From positions 1,922,001-1,986,000 of the forward strand of contig NZ_CP040077.1 in NCBI RefSeq assembly GCF_005280735.1: 64,000 bases of DNA, read 5' to 3'. The notes under the pieces are model-generated. The model searched no databases, had not been told where the DNA came from, and saw nothing but the letters and a program-made list of their open reading frames with translations. This DNA comes from Trinickia violacea. Lineage in GTDB: Bacteria > Pseudomonadota > Gammaproteobacteria > Burkholderiales > Burkholderiaceae. A program made the translations under genes and the position numbers. This document shows, piece after piece, positions 35,667 to 43,490 of the stretch (the first letter of the stretch is position 1; the number at the start of each line of letters is the position of its first letter).

Positions 35667-36917
35667 ATGGCACTCATCGTACACAAATACGGCGGCACTT
35701 CGATGGGCTCGGTCGAGCGCATCAAGAACGTCGCCAAGCGCGTCGCCAAATGGCACCAAGCCGGCCACCAGATGGTCGTCGTGCCGTCGGCGATGTCCGG
35801 CGAAACCAACCGGCTCCTCGGTCTCGCGAAAGAGATCACGAGCCAGCCGAGCCCGCGCGAACTCGACATGATCGCGGCCACCGGCGAGCAGGTCAGCGTC
35901 GGCCTCCTGTCGATCGCGTTGCAGGAACTCGGCGTCGAAGCCGTGAGCTACGCCGGCTGGCAGGTCCCGATCAAAACCGACAGCTCCTTTACGAAAGCCC
36001 GCATTCACACGATCGACGACGAGCGCGTGATGCGCGATCTCAACGACGGCAAAGTGGTGGTGATCACGGGCTTCCAGGGTGTCGACCCCGAAGGCCACAT
36101 CACGACGCTCGGCCGCGGCGGTTCCGACACTTCGGCGGTCGCGGTCGCGGCAGCTTTGAAAGCGGAAGAATGCCTGATCTATACCGACGTCGACGGCGTC
36201 TACACGACTGACCCGCGCGTCGTCGACAGCGCGCGCCGGCTCGATCGCGTGACGTTCGAAGAAATGTTGGAAATGGCAAGCCTGGGTTCGAAGGTCTTGC
36301 AGATCCGCTCGGTGGAATTCGCCGGCAAATACCAGGTGAAGACGCGCGTGCTGTCGAGCCTGACCGATCCGCAGATCCCGCTCGAAATCGAAATGAAGTC
36401 GGGCACCCTGATCACTTTTGAAGAAGACGAGACCATGGAAAAAGCAGTCATCTCCGGTATCGCGTTCCAGCGCGACGAAGCCCGCATCGCGGTGATGGGC
36501 GTGCCCGACAAGCCGGGCATCGCGTATCAGATTCTCGGACCGGTGGCGGATGCGAACATCGACGTCGACATGATCATCCAGAATCAGAGCGTGCAAGGTA
36601 AAACCGACTTCACGTTCACGGTCGGCCGCGGCGACTACCAGCGCGCGATGGACATTCTCGTCAATCAAGTGAAGGGTCACGTGAGCGCCGAACAGGTGCT
36701 GGGCGATCCGAAGGTGTCGAAGGTTTCGGTGGTGGGCGTTGGAATGCGCTCGCACGTCGGCATCGCGAGCACGATGTTCCGTACGCTGTCGGAAGAGGGC
36801 ATCAACATCCAGATGATCTCGACCTCCGAAATCAAGATTTCGGTGCTGATCGACGAGAAATATATGGAGCTCGCCGTGCGCGCGCTGCACAAGGCATTCG
36901 AGCTCGATCAGGCGTAA
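35667..36917 (+). CDS. lysC: Aspartate kinase
   Basis: Phosphorylates aspartate, first step to lysine, threonine, methionine and diaminopimelate. The 416-residue protein has the amino-acid-kinase start ALIVHKYGGTSMGS, GRGGSDTSAVAVAAAL and TDVDGVYTTDPR; the C-terminal third carries two ACT domains (VISGIAFQRDEARIAVMGVPDKPGIAYQIL and VSVVGVGMRSHVGIASTMF), so feedback inhibition by lysine and/or threonine is expected. Length fits the alpha-only class. DapA at 13158 acts two steps later. A tRNA-Ser gene follows. Confidence 0.97.
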   Translation: MALIVHKYGGTSMGSVERIKNVAKRVAKWHQAGHQMVVVPSAMSGETNRLLGLAKEITSQPSPRELDMIAATGEQVSVGLLSIALQELGVEAVSYAGWQVPIKTDSSFTKARIHTIDDERVMRDLNDGKVVVITGFQGVDPEGHITTLGRGGSDTSAVAVAAALKAEECLIYTDVDGVYTTDPRVVDSARRLDRVTFEEMLEMASLGSKVLQIRSVEFAGKYQVKTRVLSSLTDPQIPLEIEMKSGTLITFEEDETMEKAVISGIAFQRDEARIAVMGVPDKPGIAYQILGPVADANIDVDMIIQNQSVQGKTDFTFTVGRGDYQRAMDILVNQVKGHVSAEQVLGDPKVSKVSVVGVGMRSHVGIASTMFRTLSEEGINIQMISTSEIKISVLIDEKYMELAVRALHKAFELDQA

Positions 36918-36995
36918 CAAAAATGAGGTAGGCGGAGGGGTGCGCAACACCCGCGATGCGAATCGTCAAACCTGGCGAGAAAATTGCGTCACAGG

Positions 36996-37025
36996 TTTGA
37001 CCTTCGCTCGTGAAACCGCTATTAT
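36996..37025 (+). promoter_or_regulatory. Likely promoter of tRNA-Ser
   Basis: TTTGAC (36996-37001), 18-bp spacer, TATTAT (37020-37025), about 45 bp before the mature tRNA. The -35 lies in one arm of an inverted repeat (GTCAAACCTG at 36965 with CAGGTTTGAC at 36992). Confidence 0.55.
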
Positions 37026-37068
37026 CTTGGCTTCGTCGCGCTGCCTCCCTGGCGCGAGCGAAGGTTTG

Positions 37069-37162
37069 GGAGACGTGGCCGAGAGGTCGAAGGCACTCCC
37101 CTGCTAAGGGAGCATCTGGGCCAAAACCTGGATCGAGGGTTCGAATCCCTCCGTCTCCGCCA
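37069..37162 (+). tRNA. tRNA-Ser (GCT)
   Basis: 94 nt including an encoded CCA. Acceptor GGAGACG pairs with CGTCTCC; anticodon arm CTCCC-CTGCTAA-GGGAG gives anticodon GCT (reads AGC/AGU). The long variable arm between the anticodon stem and GAGGGTTCGAATCCCTC is the class II mark of serine tRNAs. Confidence 0.97.
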
Positions 37163-37174
37163 GCAATGGCGGTG

Positions 37175-37212
37175 AAACCCCGTAGAGCTGCGGTTCTACG
37201 GGGTTTTGTTTT
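37175..37212 (+). terminator. Terminator after tRNA-Ser
   Basis: 12-bp stem AAACCCCGTAGA / TCTACGGGGTTT with an 8-nt loop, then TTGTTTTTTT. A clear intrinsic terminator for the tRNA. Confidence 0.92.
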
Positions 37213-37216
37213 TTTA

Positions 37217-37577
37217 AGTGGGGATTTTGTCTTCGCGTTTGATTCGCCGATTAATGGTCACGCCGAGCCGCGCGGCGAATCGCCGCTTCGTATTCGAATT
37301 GAATTCGCGAATTTAATTCGGATCACCAATCAAATCCCTTCTCGGTCAAAGAACTGGAAAGGCGCGCGCAAGAGGGCGGTCGGCGGTATCTTTTTCATGT
37401 CCAGCCTGCCTTTGAGCAGATCGGATTTGCTTGAATGCCACACCTTGTAACGAAACGTAACGTCAATTGGCTGCGGCGATCTTGTGCATCAGTCGTTACA
37501 AGTTTGAAATACGCCGGCTTGGGTCGGTACGTTATATTGCACTCAGCAACACCACATTTCGCACAAAAGGTGAGTTC
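37217..37577 (+). other. Upstream region of the PXPV-repeat protein gene
   Basis: About 360 bp that is less GC-rich than its surroundings, with repeated AATTCG words around 37296-37322. Presumably holds the promoter of the exported protein gene. No gene or RNA recognised. Confidence 0.45.
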
Positions 37578-37955
37578 ATGAAATCCGCACGCATTCTTCC
37601 GCTTCTTATCGGGGTTTTGGCGATCGGCGCGTCGAGCGCCGCGATGGCAGGTGTGAGCGTCGGCGTTAATATCGGCATTCCGGCACCGGTGTATGTCGCG
37701 CCCGCTCCGGTTTATGCACCGCCGCCTCCGCCGCCCGTCGTCTATCAGCCGGCGCCTGTGTATGCCGCGCCGGTCTATGGCGGCCCGGTCTATGGCGGTC
37801 CGGTCTATGGCGGCCCGTCGATCGTGATCGGCTGGCACGGCGACCGTTACTGGGACGGCCGTCGCTATTGGAATCGCGATGACTGGTATCGCCATCATGG
37901 CGGTCCCGGCTACGGCTATCGTGGCGACCGCGGCCACGGCTGGCATAGAGATTGA
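37578..37955 (+). CDS. Exported PXPV-repeat protein rich in Pro, Gly, Tyr and Val
   Basis: A 125-residue protein with a signal peptide (MKSARILPLLIGVLAIGASSAAMA). The mature part begins GVSVGVNIGIPAPVYVAPAPVYA, then several P-x-P-V repeats and three VYGGP copies, encoded by a 15-bp DNA repeat (37771-37815). The C-terminal half has IVIGWHGDRYWDGRRYWNRDDWYRHHGG, common in small Burkholderia exported proteins of unknown function. TGAG precedes the ATG at a loose spacing. Its terminator hairpin was split by the IS that follows. Confidence 0.8.
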   Translation: MKSARILPLLIGVLAIGASSAAMAGVSVGVNIGIPAPVYVAPAPVYAPPPPPPVVYQPAPVYAAPVYGGPVYGGPVYGGPSIVIGWHGDRYWDGRRYWNRDDWYRHHGGPGYGYRGDRGHGWHRD

Positions 37956-37997
37956 TGCGGCGCTGCTGGTTTAGCCCGCGTGAAACATTAAAAAACC

Positions 37998-38009
37998 GCC
38001 CATAAGGGC
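37998..38009 (+). repeat. Target site duplication, left copy
   Basis: GCCCATAAGGGC, 12 bp, identical to 39439-39450 and itself a 4-bp-stem palindrome. It is the loop and inner stem of the original terminator. Confidence 0.9.
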
Positions 38010-38027
38010 TAATGCCGTTCAGTTAAG
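38010..38027 (+). repeat. IS terminal inverted repeat, left
   Basis: 18-bp perfect inverted match to 39421-39438. Bases 38011-38022 also form one arm of an internal hairpin. Confidence 0.95.
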
Positions 38028-38045
38028 CGACTGAACGGCATTTTT
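38011..38045 (+). terminator. Terminator-like hairpin inside the IS left end
   Basis: 12-bp perfect stem AATGCCGTTCAG / CTGAACGGCATT (38011-38022 with 38031-38042), 8-nt loop, then TTTG within a T-rich run, just before the transposase start at 38050. It would stop transcripts entering from the left, limiting transposase expression. Confidence 0.75.
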
Positions 38046-38049
38046 GTTG

Positions 38050-39429
38050 ATGGAGCAAACCTGTTGTAAACAGGGCGTGGCGATGTTAACTTTCGTCGCC
38101 ATGCTGGTTGACGACCTTCCTCTTCTTGTCGATTCACACCCACCGTTCGAATGGGACCGGCTGGGCGAGCATCTGCCGTACGAATGGATCGAGCAGGCAG
38201 TTCAGGCCAGCGGCAGTGCCAGCCTGCGCCGTCGTCGTCTGCCAGCGCAGCAGGTGGTGTGGCTGGTGATCGCACTGGCGTTGTACCGGCATCAGTCAAT
38301 CAGCGAGGTGGTTGACGGGCTGGAACTTGCGCTTCCCGCGCCCGATGCGTCGTTTGTCAGCAAGAGCGCCATCACCCAGGCACGGCAACGCACCGGCGCC
38401 GCGCCGCTGGCGTGGCTCTTTCACGAGTCCGCCAGGAACTGGGTTGCCCAGGATCAGGCGCAATACCTCTTCAAGGGATTCTCGCTGTTCGCCATGGACG
38501 GCACCACGCTGCGCACGGCCGACAGTGCCGCCAACCGCAGGCACTTCGGGGCATCCGCGGCCGTGCATGACCGGGTGGGCAGCTATCCCCAGTTGCGTGC
38601 CGTTACGCTCACCGCCATTCCCACGCATCTGGTACGCGATGTCGAATTCGGCCCTTATGACGTCAACGAGATGATCTCGGCGCGTGAACTCATGCCGCGT
38701 GTGCCGGAGAACTCCATTACGGTGTTCGATAAAGGGTTCCTGTCCGCCCAGCTGCTGTGCAGCCTGGTCGCGGGCGGGGAGAACCGGCATTTCATCATTC
38801 CGGCCAAGTCCAATACACGCTGGGAGGTGCTCAGTGGTGAGTCCGGCGATCAGATGGTGCGCATGCGCGTGTCGCCGCAGGCGCGAAAGGCGTGTCCGGA
38901 GCTGCCCGAGTCCTGGCAGGCCCGTGCCGTGCTCGCCGTCGATGCCGGTGGCCGGCAGCGGGTATTGCTGACTTCCCTGAGCGATCGGCAGCGGTTTAAG
39001 GCCGGTGACATCGTGTCCTGCTACGAACGTCGCTGGCAAATCGAGACCAGCTACCGTGAATTGAAGCAATCGATGCTGGGCATGGAGTTGACCCTTCGCA
39101 GTCAGACCGTGGAAGGCGTCTACCAGGAGTTCTGGGGCGCTTTGATCGCCTACAACCTGATTCGCCTGGAGATGGCGAAGGCTGCCCTGGAGGCCGGCCG
39201 CACACCCGAGGAGCTGAGCTTCATCAGGGCGTTTCACACGATCCAGTACGAAATGACGTGGGCGGCCGTCACGCGCTCGTACGGCAAACTCCCTGCGCTA
39301 CTCGCGCGCCTGCGCGAGCGCCTCAAGCAGCTTCCCAACGAAAAACGGCCCGGGCGCTCATGCGCTCGGGCCGTCAAGTCCAGACCTTTCCGTTACACCG
39401 TCCGGTACCTGAAGCGGGACCTTAACTGA
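38050..39429 (+). CDS. IS4-family DDE transposase
   Basis: A 459-residue transposase. The N-terminal helical domain (LGEHLPYEWIEQAVQASGSASLRRRRLPAQ) matches the IS4 N-terminal type. Catalytic residues: Asp150 in FAMDGTTLRTAD, Asp227 in ITVFDKGF, and Glu332 in YERRWQIETSYRELK, which obeys the Y-(2)-R-(3)-E-(6)-K rule. No internal stop or frameshift. Start uncertain: ATG 38050 lacks a Shine-Dalgarno, and ATG 38083 (MLTFVAML) is an alternative; either implies weak translation, usual for IS. Ends 9 bp before the IS right edge, inside the inverted repeat. Confidence 0.95.
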   Translation: MEQTCCKQGVAMLTFVAMLVDDLPLLVDSHPPFEWDRLGEHLPYEWIEQAVQASGSASLRRRRLPAQQVVWLVIALALYRHQSISEVVDGLELALPAPDASFVSKSAITQARQRTGAAPLAWLFHESARNWVAQDQAQYLFKGFSLFAMDGTTLRTADSAANRRHFGASAAVHDRVGSYPQLRAVTLTAIPTHLVRDVEFGPYDVNEMISARELMPRVPENSITVFDKGFLSAQLLCSLVAGGENRHFIIPAKSNTRWEVLSGESGDQMVRMRVSPQARKACPELPESWQARAVLAVDAGGRQRVLLTSLSDRQRFKAGDIVSCYERRWQIETSYRELKQSMLGMELTLRSQTVEGVYQEFWGALIAYNLIRLEMAKAALEAGRTPEELSFIRAFHTIQYEMTWAAVTRSYGKLPALLARLRERLKQLPNEKRPGRSCARAVKSRPFRYTVRYLKRDLN

Positions 39430-39438
39430 ACGGCATTA
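39421..39438 (-). repeat. IS terminal inverted repeat, right
   Basis: CTTAACTGAACGGCATTA, perfect complement of the left end. Contains the transposase stop codon. Confidence 0.95.
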
Positions 39439-39450
39439 GCCCATAAGGGC
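39439..39450 (+). repeat. Target site duplication, right copy
   Basis: Second GCCCATAAGGGC, followed by GGTTTTTT, the remaining T-run of the interrupted terminator. Confidence 0.9.
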
Positions 39451-39505
39451 GGTTTTTTAATGGGTGCCGACGCGAATGCTTCATGCGCCGCCGGCGATTC
39501 TGCGT

Positions 39506-40297
39506 TTATTCCGCGGCTGCGGCCATCCCGCCGACCACCATGCTAAAGCCGCTGTCGACATGCATGATCTCGGCCGTCACGCCGCTCGCCAGATCCGACA
39601 GCAGGAATGCAGCCGAGTTGCCGACTTGCTCGATCGTCACGTTGCGCTTGAGCGGCGCGTTCTCTTCGACGAAGTCGAGGATCTTGCCGAAGCCCTTGAT
39701 GCCGCTCGCGGCGAGCGTCTTGATCGGGCCGGCCGAGATAGCGTTCACGCGGATGCCTTTCTTGCCGAGCGAAACAGCGAGGTAGCGCACGCTCGCTTCG
39801 AGTGCGGCTTTCGCCACGCCCATCGTGTTGTAGTTCGGAATCACCTTTTCGGCGCCGAGGTAGGAGAGGGTGAGCAGCGCCGCATTGTCCGACAGCATCG
39901 GCAGTGCCGCTTTCGCGAGTGCTGGGAAGCTGTATGCGGAAATATCGTGCGCGATGCGGAAGTTCTCGCGCGTCATCCCGTCGAGGAAGTCGCCGGCGAT
40001 CGCTTCACGCGGCGCGAAGCCGATCGAGTGGACGAGGCCGTCGAGGCTCGGCCAGTGCTCTTTGAGCGACGCAAAGAGTGCGTCGATTTGCGCATCGTCG
40101 GCGACATCGCACGGGAACACGAGGTTGCTGCCGAATTCGGCGGCGAATTCGGTGATGCGGTCCTTGAAGCGGTCGCCGACGTACGTGAACGCCAACTCGG
40201 CGCCTTCGCGTTTGCAAGCCTGCGCGATGCCGTAAGCGATCGAACGGTTCGACAGCAGCCCTGTCAGCAAAATGCGTTTACCAGCGAGAAAGCCCAT
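39506..40297 (-). CDS. fabI: Enoyl-[acyl-carrier-protein] reductase (NADH)
   Basis: Last reduction of each fatty-acid elongation cycle; target of triclosan-type inhibitors. The 263-residue short-chain dehydrogenase has MGFLAGKRILLTGLLSNRSIAYGIA and catalytic residues at the same positions as in E. coli FabI: Tyr146 (SYLGAE), Tyr156 (PNYN) and Lys163 (VAKAAL). Full length. The gene stands divergent from yejA. Its terminator, on the far side, was the hairpin now interrupted by the IS. Confidence 0.97.
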   Translation of the reverse strand: MGFLAGKRILLTGLLSNRSIAYGIAQACKREGAELAFTYVGDRFKDRITEFAAEFGSNLVFPCDVADDAQIDALFASLKEHWPSLDGLVHSIGFAPREAIAGDFLDGMTRENFRIAHDISAYSFPALAKAALPMLSDNAALLTLSYLGAEKVIPNYNTMGVAKAALEASVRYLAVSLGKKGIRVNAISAGPIKTLAASGIKGFGKILDFVEENAPLKRNVTIEQVGNSAAFLLSDLASGVTAEIMHVDSGFSMVVGGMAAAAE

Positions 40298-40419
40298 GAA
40301 TTCTCCTAATGAAGTCGGCGCGCCGTGCCGTCGCTCGAAAGTTCGCGTTCGGCCGGCCGGTGCGGGATTTTGGTTAGAATTCTCTCATATTGCAATCGCC
40401 ACCTGACCAATAAACCAAT

Positions 40420-42372
40420 ATGACGACTGGCTCGCGCGGGGCCTCTCCACGACGCGTGCAATGGCGCGCTCTCACCGGCGCGTGTTTGCGCGACGGCATT
40501 TCGCATCGCACACAAGCGCTCGCCGCACGTTTTCTGATTGCTGCTTGCGTATCGTTCTGGTTTATCGCGCCGCATGACGCACACGCTGTCTATGCGATCG
40601 CGCAATACGGCGAGCCGAAGTATCCGCCGGACTTCAAGCATTTCGACTACGTGAATCCGGACGCTCCCAAGGGCGGCACGCTGGTGCTCGCGAATCCGGA
40701 CCGCCTCACGAGCTTCGACAAATTCAATCCGTTCACGATGCGCGGCAATCCGGCGCCCGGCATCGGCATGCTGTTCGAGAGCCTGACCACCGGCAGCTCC
40801 GATGAGGTCGCGTCCGCCTACGGCCTGCTCGCCGACGACATCCGCCTCGCGCCGGACCGCCTGTCGGTGACATTCCACATCAATCCGCGCGCGCGTTTCT
40901 CGAACGGCGACGCGGTGACTGCGGGCGACGTCAAATTCTCATTCGATACGCTGACGAGCCCGCAAGCCGCGCCGCAATTCTCGGCCTTCTTCGCGGATAT
41001 CAAGCGCGCGGTGGTCGTCGATCCGGCGACGATCCGCTTCGAGTTCCGCCAGCCCAACCGTGAATTGCCGCTGCTCGCGGGCGGCATGCCAGTGTTCTCG
41101 CACAAGTGGGGCTTGAAGGCCGATGGCACCCACATTCCGTTCGATCAGCTCGCGTTTCAACAGCCGATCGGCAGCGGCCCATACGTGATCGAAAGCTACG
41201 CCAACGGGCGCACGATCACCTACAAGCGCGATCCGTCGTACTGGGGGGCGTCGCTGCCGGTGCGCGTCGGCACCGACAATTTCGAACGCATCACATACAA
41301 GCTCTACTCCGACGCTACGGCGCGGCTCGAGGCGTTCAAGGCGGGCGAGTACGACGCGCTGGTGGAATACATTGCGCGCAACTGGGTGCGGCGCGATGTC
41401 GGCAAGCGTTTCGACAACGGCGAGCTGATCAAGCGCGAATTCCGGCAGCACAACGGTGCAGGCATGCAGGGCTTCTTCATGAATCTGCGCCGGCCGCTCT
41501 TTCAGGACGTGCGCGTGCGTGAGGCGCTCGATCTTGCGTTTGACTTTCAGTGGCTGAATCGCCAGCTGTTCTTCGGCGGCTATACGCGGGTCGACAGCTA
41601 CTTTGCCGATAGCGACATGCAAGCGACAGGCATGCCGAGCGACGGGGAGCTCGCGCTGCTCAATCCGTTGCGCGCGCAACTGAATCCCGCCGTGTTCGGA
41701 CCGATGACGGTGCAGCCGGAGACGGACCCGCCCAATTCGTTGCGTGCGAACTTGCTGAAGGCGCGCGCGTTGCTGGCGGATGCCGGCTGGACTTACCGCA
41801 ACGGCGCGCTGCGTAACGCCAAGGGGCAGCCCTTCACGTTCGAGATTCTCGATGACAGTGGCTCGGGCGGCGGAATGGAGCCGGTCGTGACGGCATACAT
41901 CCGCAACCTGGCGAAGCTCGGCATCACCGCGAACTTTCGCACGGTCGATTTCGCGCTGATCCAGAAACGCTACGAAGCGTTCGACTACGACATGACGACG
42001 ATCCGCTGGCCGGGAACGCCGATACCCGGGCAGGAGCAGGTCAGCCGGTTCAGCAGCAAGACCGCCGACGAACAGGGCTCGGACAACATCGTGGGTCTCA
42101 AGTCGCCGGCCGTCGACACGCTTCTCTCCGCGCTCGTCCATGCGCAGACGCGCGAGCAACTGACCGATGCGGCCCGCTCGCTCGATCGTGTGCTCATGCG
42201 TGGCTACTATGTGGTGCCGCATTGGTACAGCTCGACGCACCGGATCGCGTATCAGCGCGAGCTCGCCTATCCGAAGACCTTGCCGCTGTACTATGAGGCG
42301 AACGACTGGATCATCTCGACGTGGTGGTTTGCTCAGCCGTCGACTGTGCAGTCGACCGACGAAGCGCACTGA
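40420..42372 (+). CDS. yejA: Peptide ABC transporter substrate-binding protein (YejA-like)
   Basis: Periplasmic family 5 solute-binding protein, 650 residues. The signal peptide comes late: a basic N-terminus of about 35 residues, then ALAARFLIAACVSFWFIAPHDAHA. The mature protein starts VYAIAQYGEPKYPPDFKHFDYVNPDAPKGGTL, characteristic of YejA, and has GPYVIESYANGRTITYKRDPSYWG. In enterobacteria YejABEF imports oligopeptides, including antimicrobial peptides such as microcin C; the ligand here is inferred. First gene of yejABEF; yejB starts 77 bp downstream. Confidence 0.93.
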   Translation: MTTGSRGASPRRVQWRALTGACLRDGISHRTQALAARFLIAACVSFWFIAPHDAHAVYAIAQYGEPKYPPDFKHFDYVNPDAPKGGTLVLANPDRLTSFDKFNPFTMRGNPAPGIGMLFESLTTGSSDEVASAYGLLADDIRLAPDRLSVTFHINPRARFSNGDAVTAGDVKFSFDTLTSPQAAPQFSAFFADIKRAVVVDPATIRFEFRQPNRELPLLAGGMPVFSHKWGLKADGTHIPFDQLAFQQPIGSGPYVIESYANGRTITYKRDPSYWGASLPVRVGTDNFERITYKLYSDATARLEAFKAGEYDALVEYIARNWVRRDVGKRFDNGELIKREFRQHNGAGMQGFFMNLRRPLFQDVRVREALDLAFDFQWLNRQLFFGGYTRVDSYFADSDMQATGMPSDGELALLNPLRAQLNPAVFGPMTVQPETDPPNSLRANLLKARALLADAGWTYRNGALRNAKGQPFTFEILDDSGSGGGMEPVVTAYIRNLAKLGITANFRTVDFALIQKRYEAFDYDMTTIRWPGTPIPGQEQVSRFSSKTADEQGSDNIVGLKSPAVDTLLSALVHAQTREQLTDAARSLDRVLMRGYYVVPHWYSSTHRIAYQRELAYPKTLPLYYEANDWIISTWWFAQPSTVQSTDEAH

Positions 42373-42448
42373 CTTTGGCGCGTCTCTCGGACTTCGAGTC
42401 CTACTTAACGTTATTGCTTGTTTTTTTGCCTGTTCAGGGTGGCCGTCC

Positions 42449-43489
42449 ATGTGGAGCTACATTCTCAAACGCGTGCTGCTGATGATCCCGACGCTGCTCG
42501 GCGTCTTGACCATCACGTTCGCTGTGATCCAGTTCGTGCCGGGTGGCCCCGTCGAGCAGGCGGTGTATGAGTTGCGCAAGGGACAGGCTGAGGGGCACGC
42601 GCCGTTCGGGCTGCGCTCGCACACGGGCGTCGACGCACAGCAGATCGCGCAGTTGAAGGCTCTTTACGGTTTCGATAAACCGCCGCTCGAGCGTTACTGG
42701 CTGATGCTCTCGCGCTTTGCACGCTTCGATCTCGGTCAAAGCTATTTCCATCACCAGAGCGTCTGGTCGCTGATCGTCTCGAAGCTACCGGTGTCGATCA
42801 GCATCGGACTATGGACGTTTTTTCTCACCTACCTGATATCGGTGCCGCTCGGCATCGCGAAAGCCGTGCGCAACGGCTCGTCGTTCGATATCGTGTCGAG
42901 CCTCATCGTGCTCGTCGGTTATGCGATCCCGGGGTTCGTGCTCGGCGTGCTTCTGCTGGTGCTGTTCGGCGGCGGTTCGTTTCTGCAGCTATTCCCGTTG
43001 CGCGGCCTCACGTCCGATAACTTCGCGCAGCTCAGTTTGGGCGGCAAGATCGTCGACTATCTATGGCACATCACATTGCCGATCACGGCGTCGGTCGTCG
43101 GCAGCTTTGCGGTCGTCACGATGCTCACGAAGAATGCCTTCCTCGACGAGATCCACAAGCAGTACGTGCTGACCGCGCGCGCGAAGGGTCTCTCGGAGCG
43201 CCGCGTGCTCTGGAAGCACGTCTTTCGCAATGCGATGCTGCCGCTGATCGTCGGCTTTCCGGCGGCGTTCATCGGCGCGTTCTTCACCGGAAGCCTGCTG
43301 ATCGAAACGCTTTTTTCGCTCGATGGCCTGGGCCTGCTGTCGTATGAATCGGTAGTGCGGCGCGACTATCCGGTCGTGCTCGGCACGCTCTATCTCTTTA
43401 CGCTGATCGGGCTCGCCACCAAGCTCATCTCGGATCTTTGCTATGTCTGGGTCGATCCGCGAATTCAGTTTGAACAATTGGAGCGCTGA
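42449..43489 (+). CDS. yejB: Peptide ABC transporter permease (YejB-like)
   Basis: Inner-membrane permease, 346 residues, with a first span MWSYILKRVLLMIPTLLGVLTITFAVIQF, the conserved PGGP near residue 31, and the EAA-type loop (TARAKGLSERRVLWKHVFRNAMLPLI) that contacts the ATPase. Six spans are expected. yejE follows, with its TTG start 1 bp after this TGA. Confidence 0.95.
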   Translation: MWSYILKRVLLMIPTLLGVLTITFAVIQFVPGGPVEQAVYELRKGQAEGHAPFGLRSHTGVDAQQIAQLKALYGFDKPPLERYWLMLSRFARFDLGQSYFHHQSVWSLIVSKLPVSISIGLWTFFLTYLISVPLGIAKAVRNGSSFDIVSSLIVLVGYAIPGFVLGVLLLVLFGGGSFLQLFPLRGLTSDNFAQLSLGGKIVDYLWHITLPITASVVGSFAVVTMLTKNAFLDEIHKQYVLTARAKGLSERRVLWKHVFRNAMLPLIVGFPAAFIGAFFTGSLLIETLFSLDGLGLLSYESVVRRDYPVVLGTLYLFTLIGLATKLISDLCYVWVDPRIQFEQLER

Positions 43490-43490
43490 T

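Larger units (their letters stand above)
38010..39438 (+). mobile_element. IS4-family insertion sequence, complete, 1429 bp
   Basis: One transposase gene bounded by perfect 18-bp terminal inverted repeats (TAATGCCGTTCAGTTAAG and its complement) and flanked by a 12-bp direct repeat, GCCCATAAGGGC. Family placed by the transposase Y-(2)-R-(3)-E-(6)-K signature, and the duplication length fits the family's 10-13 bp. Both ends and the reading frame are intact, so it could be active and fairly recent. It sits between the PXPV gene and fabI, in their shared terminator. I do not name a specific IS because that needs a database match. Confidence 0.95.

Noticed and set aside
36965..37001. Inverted repeat GTCAAACCTG / CAGGTTTGAC before tRNA-Ser, considered as lysC terminator
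   Set aside because: 17-nt loop and no T-run; its right arm looks more like the -35 region of the tRNA promoter.
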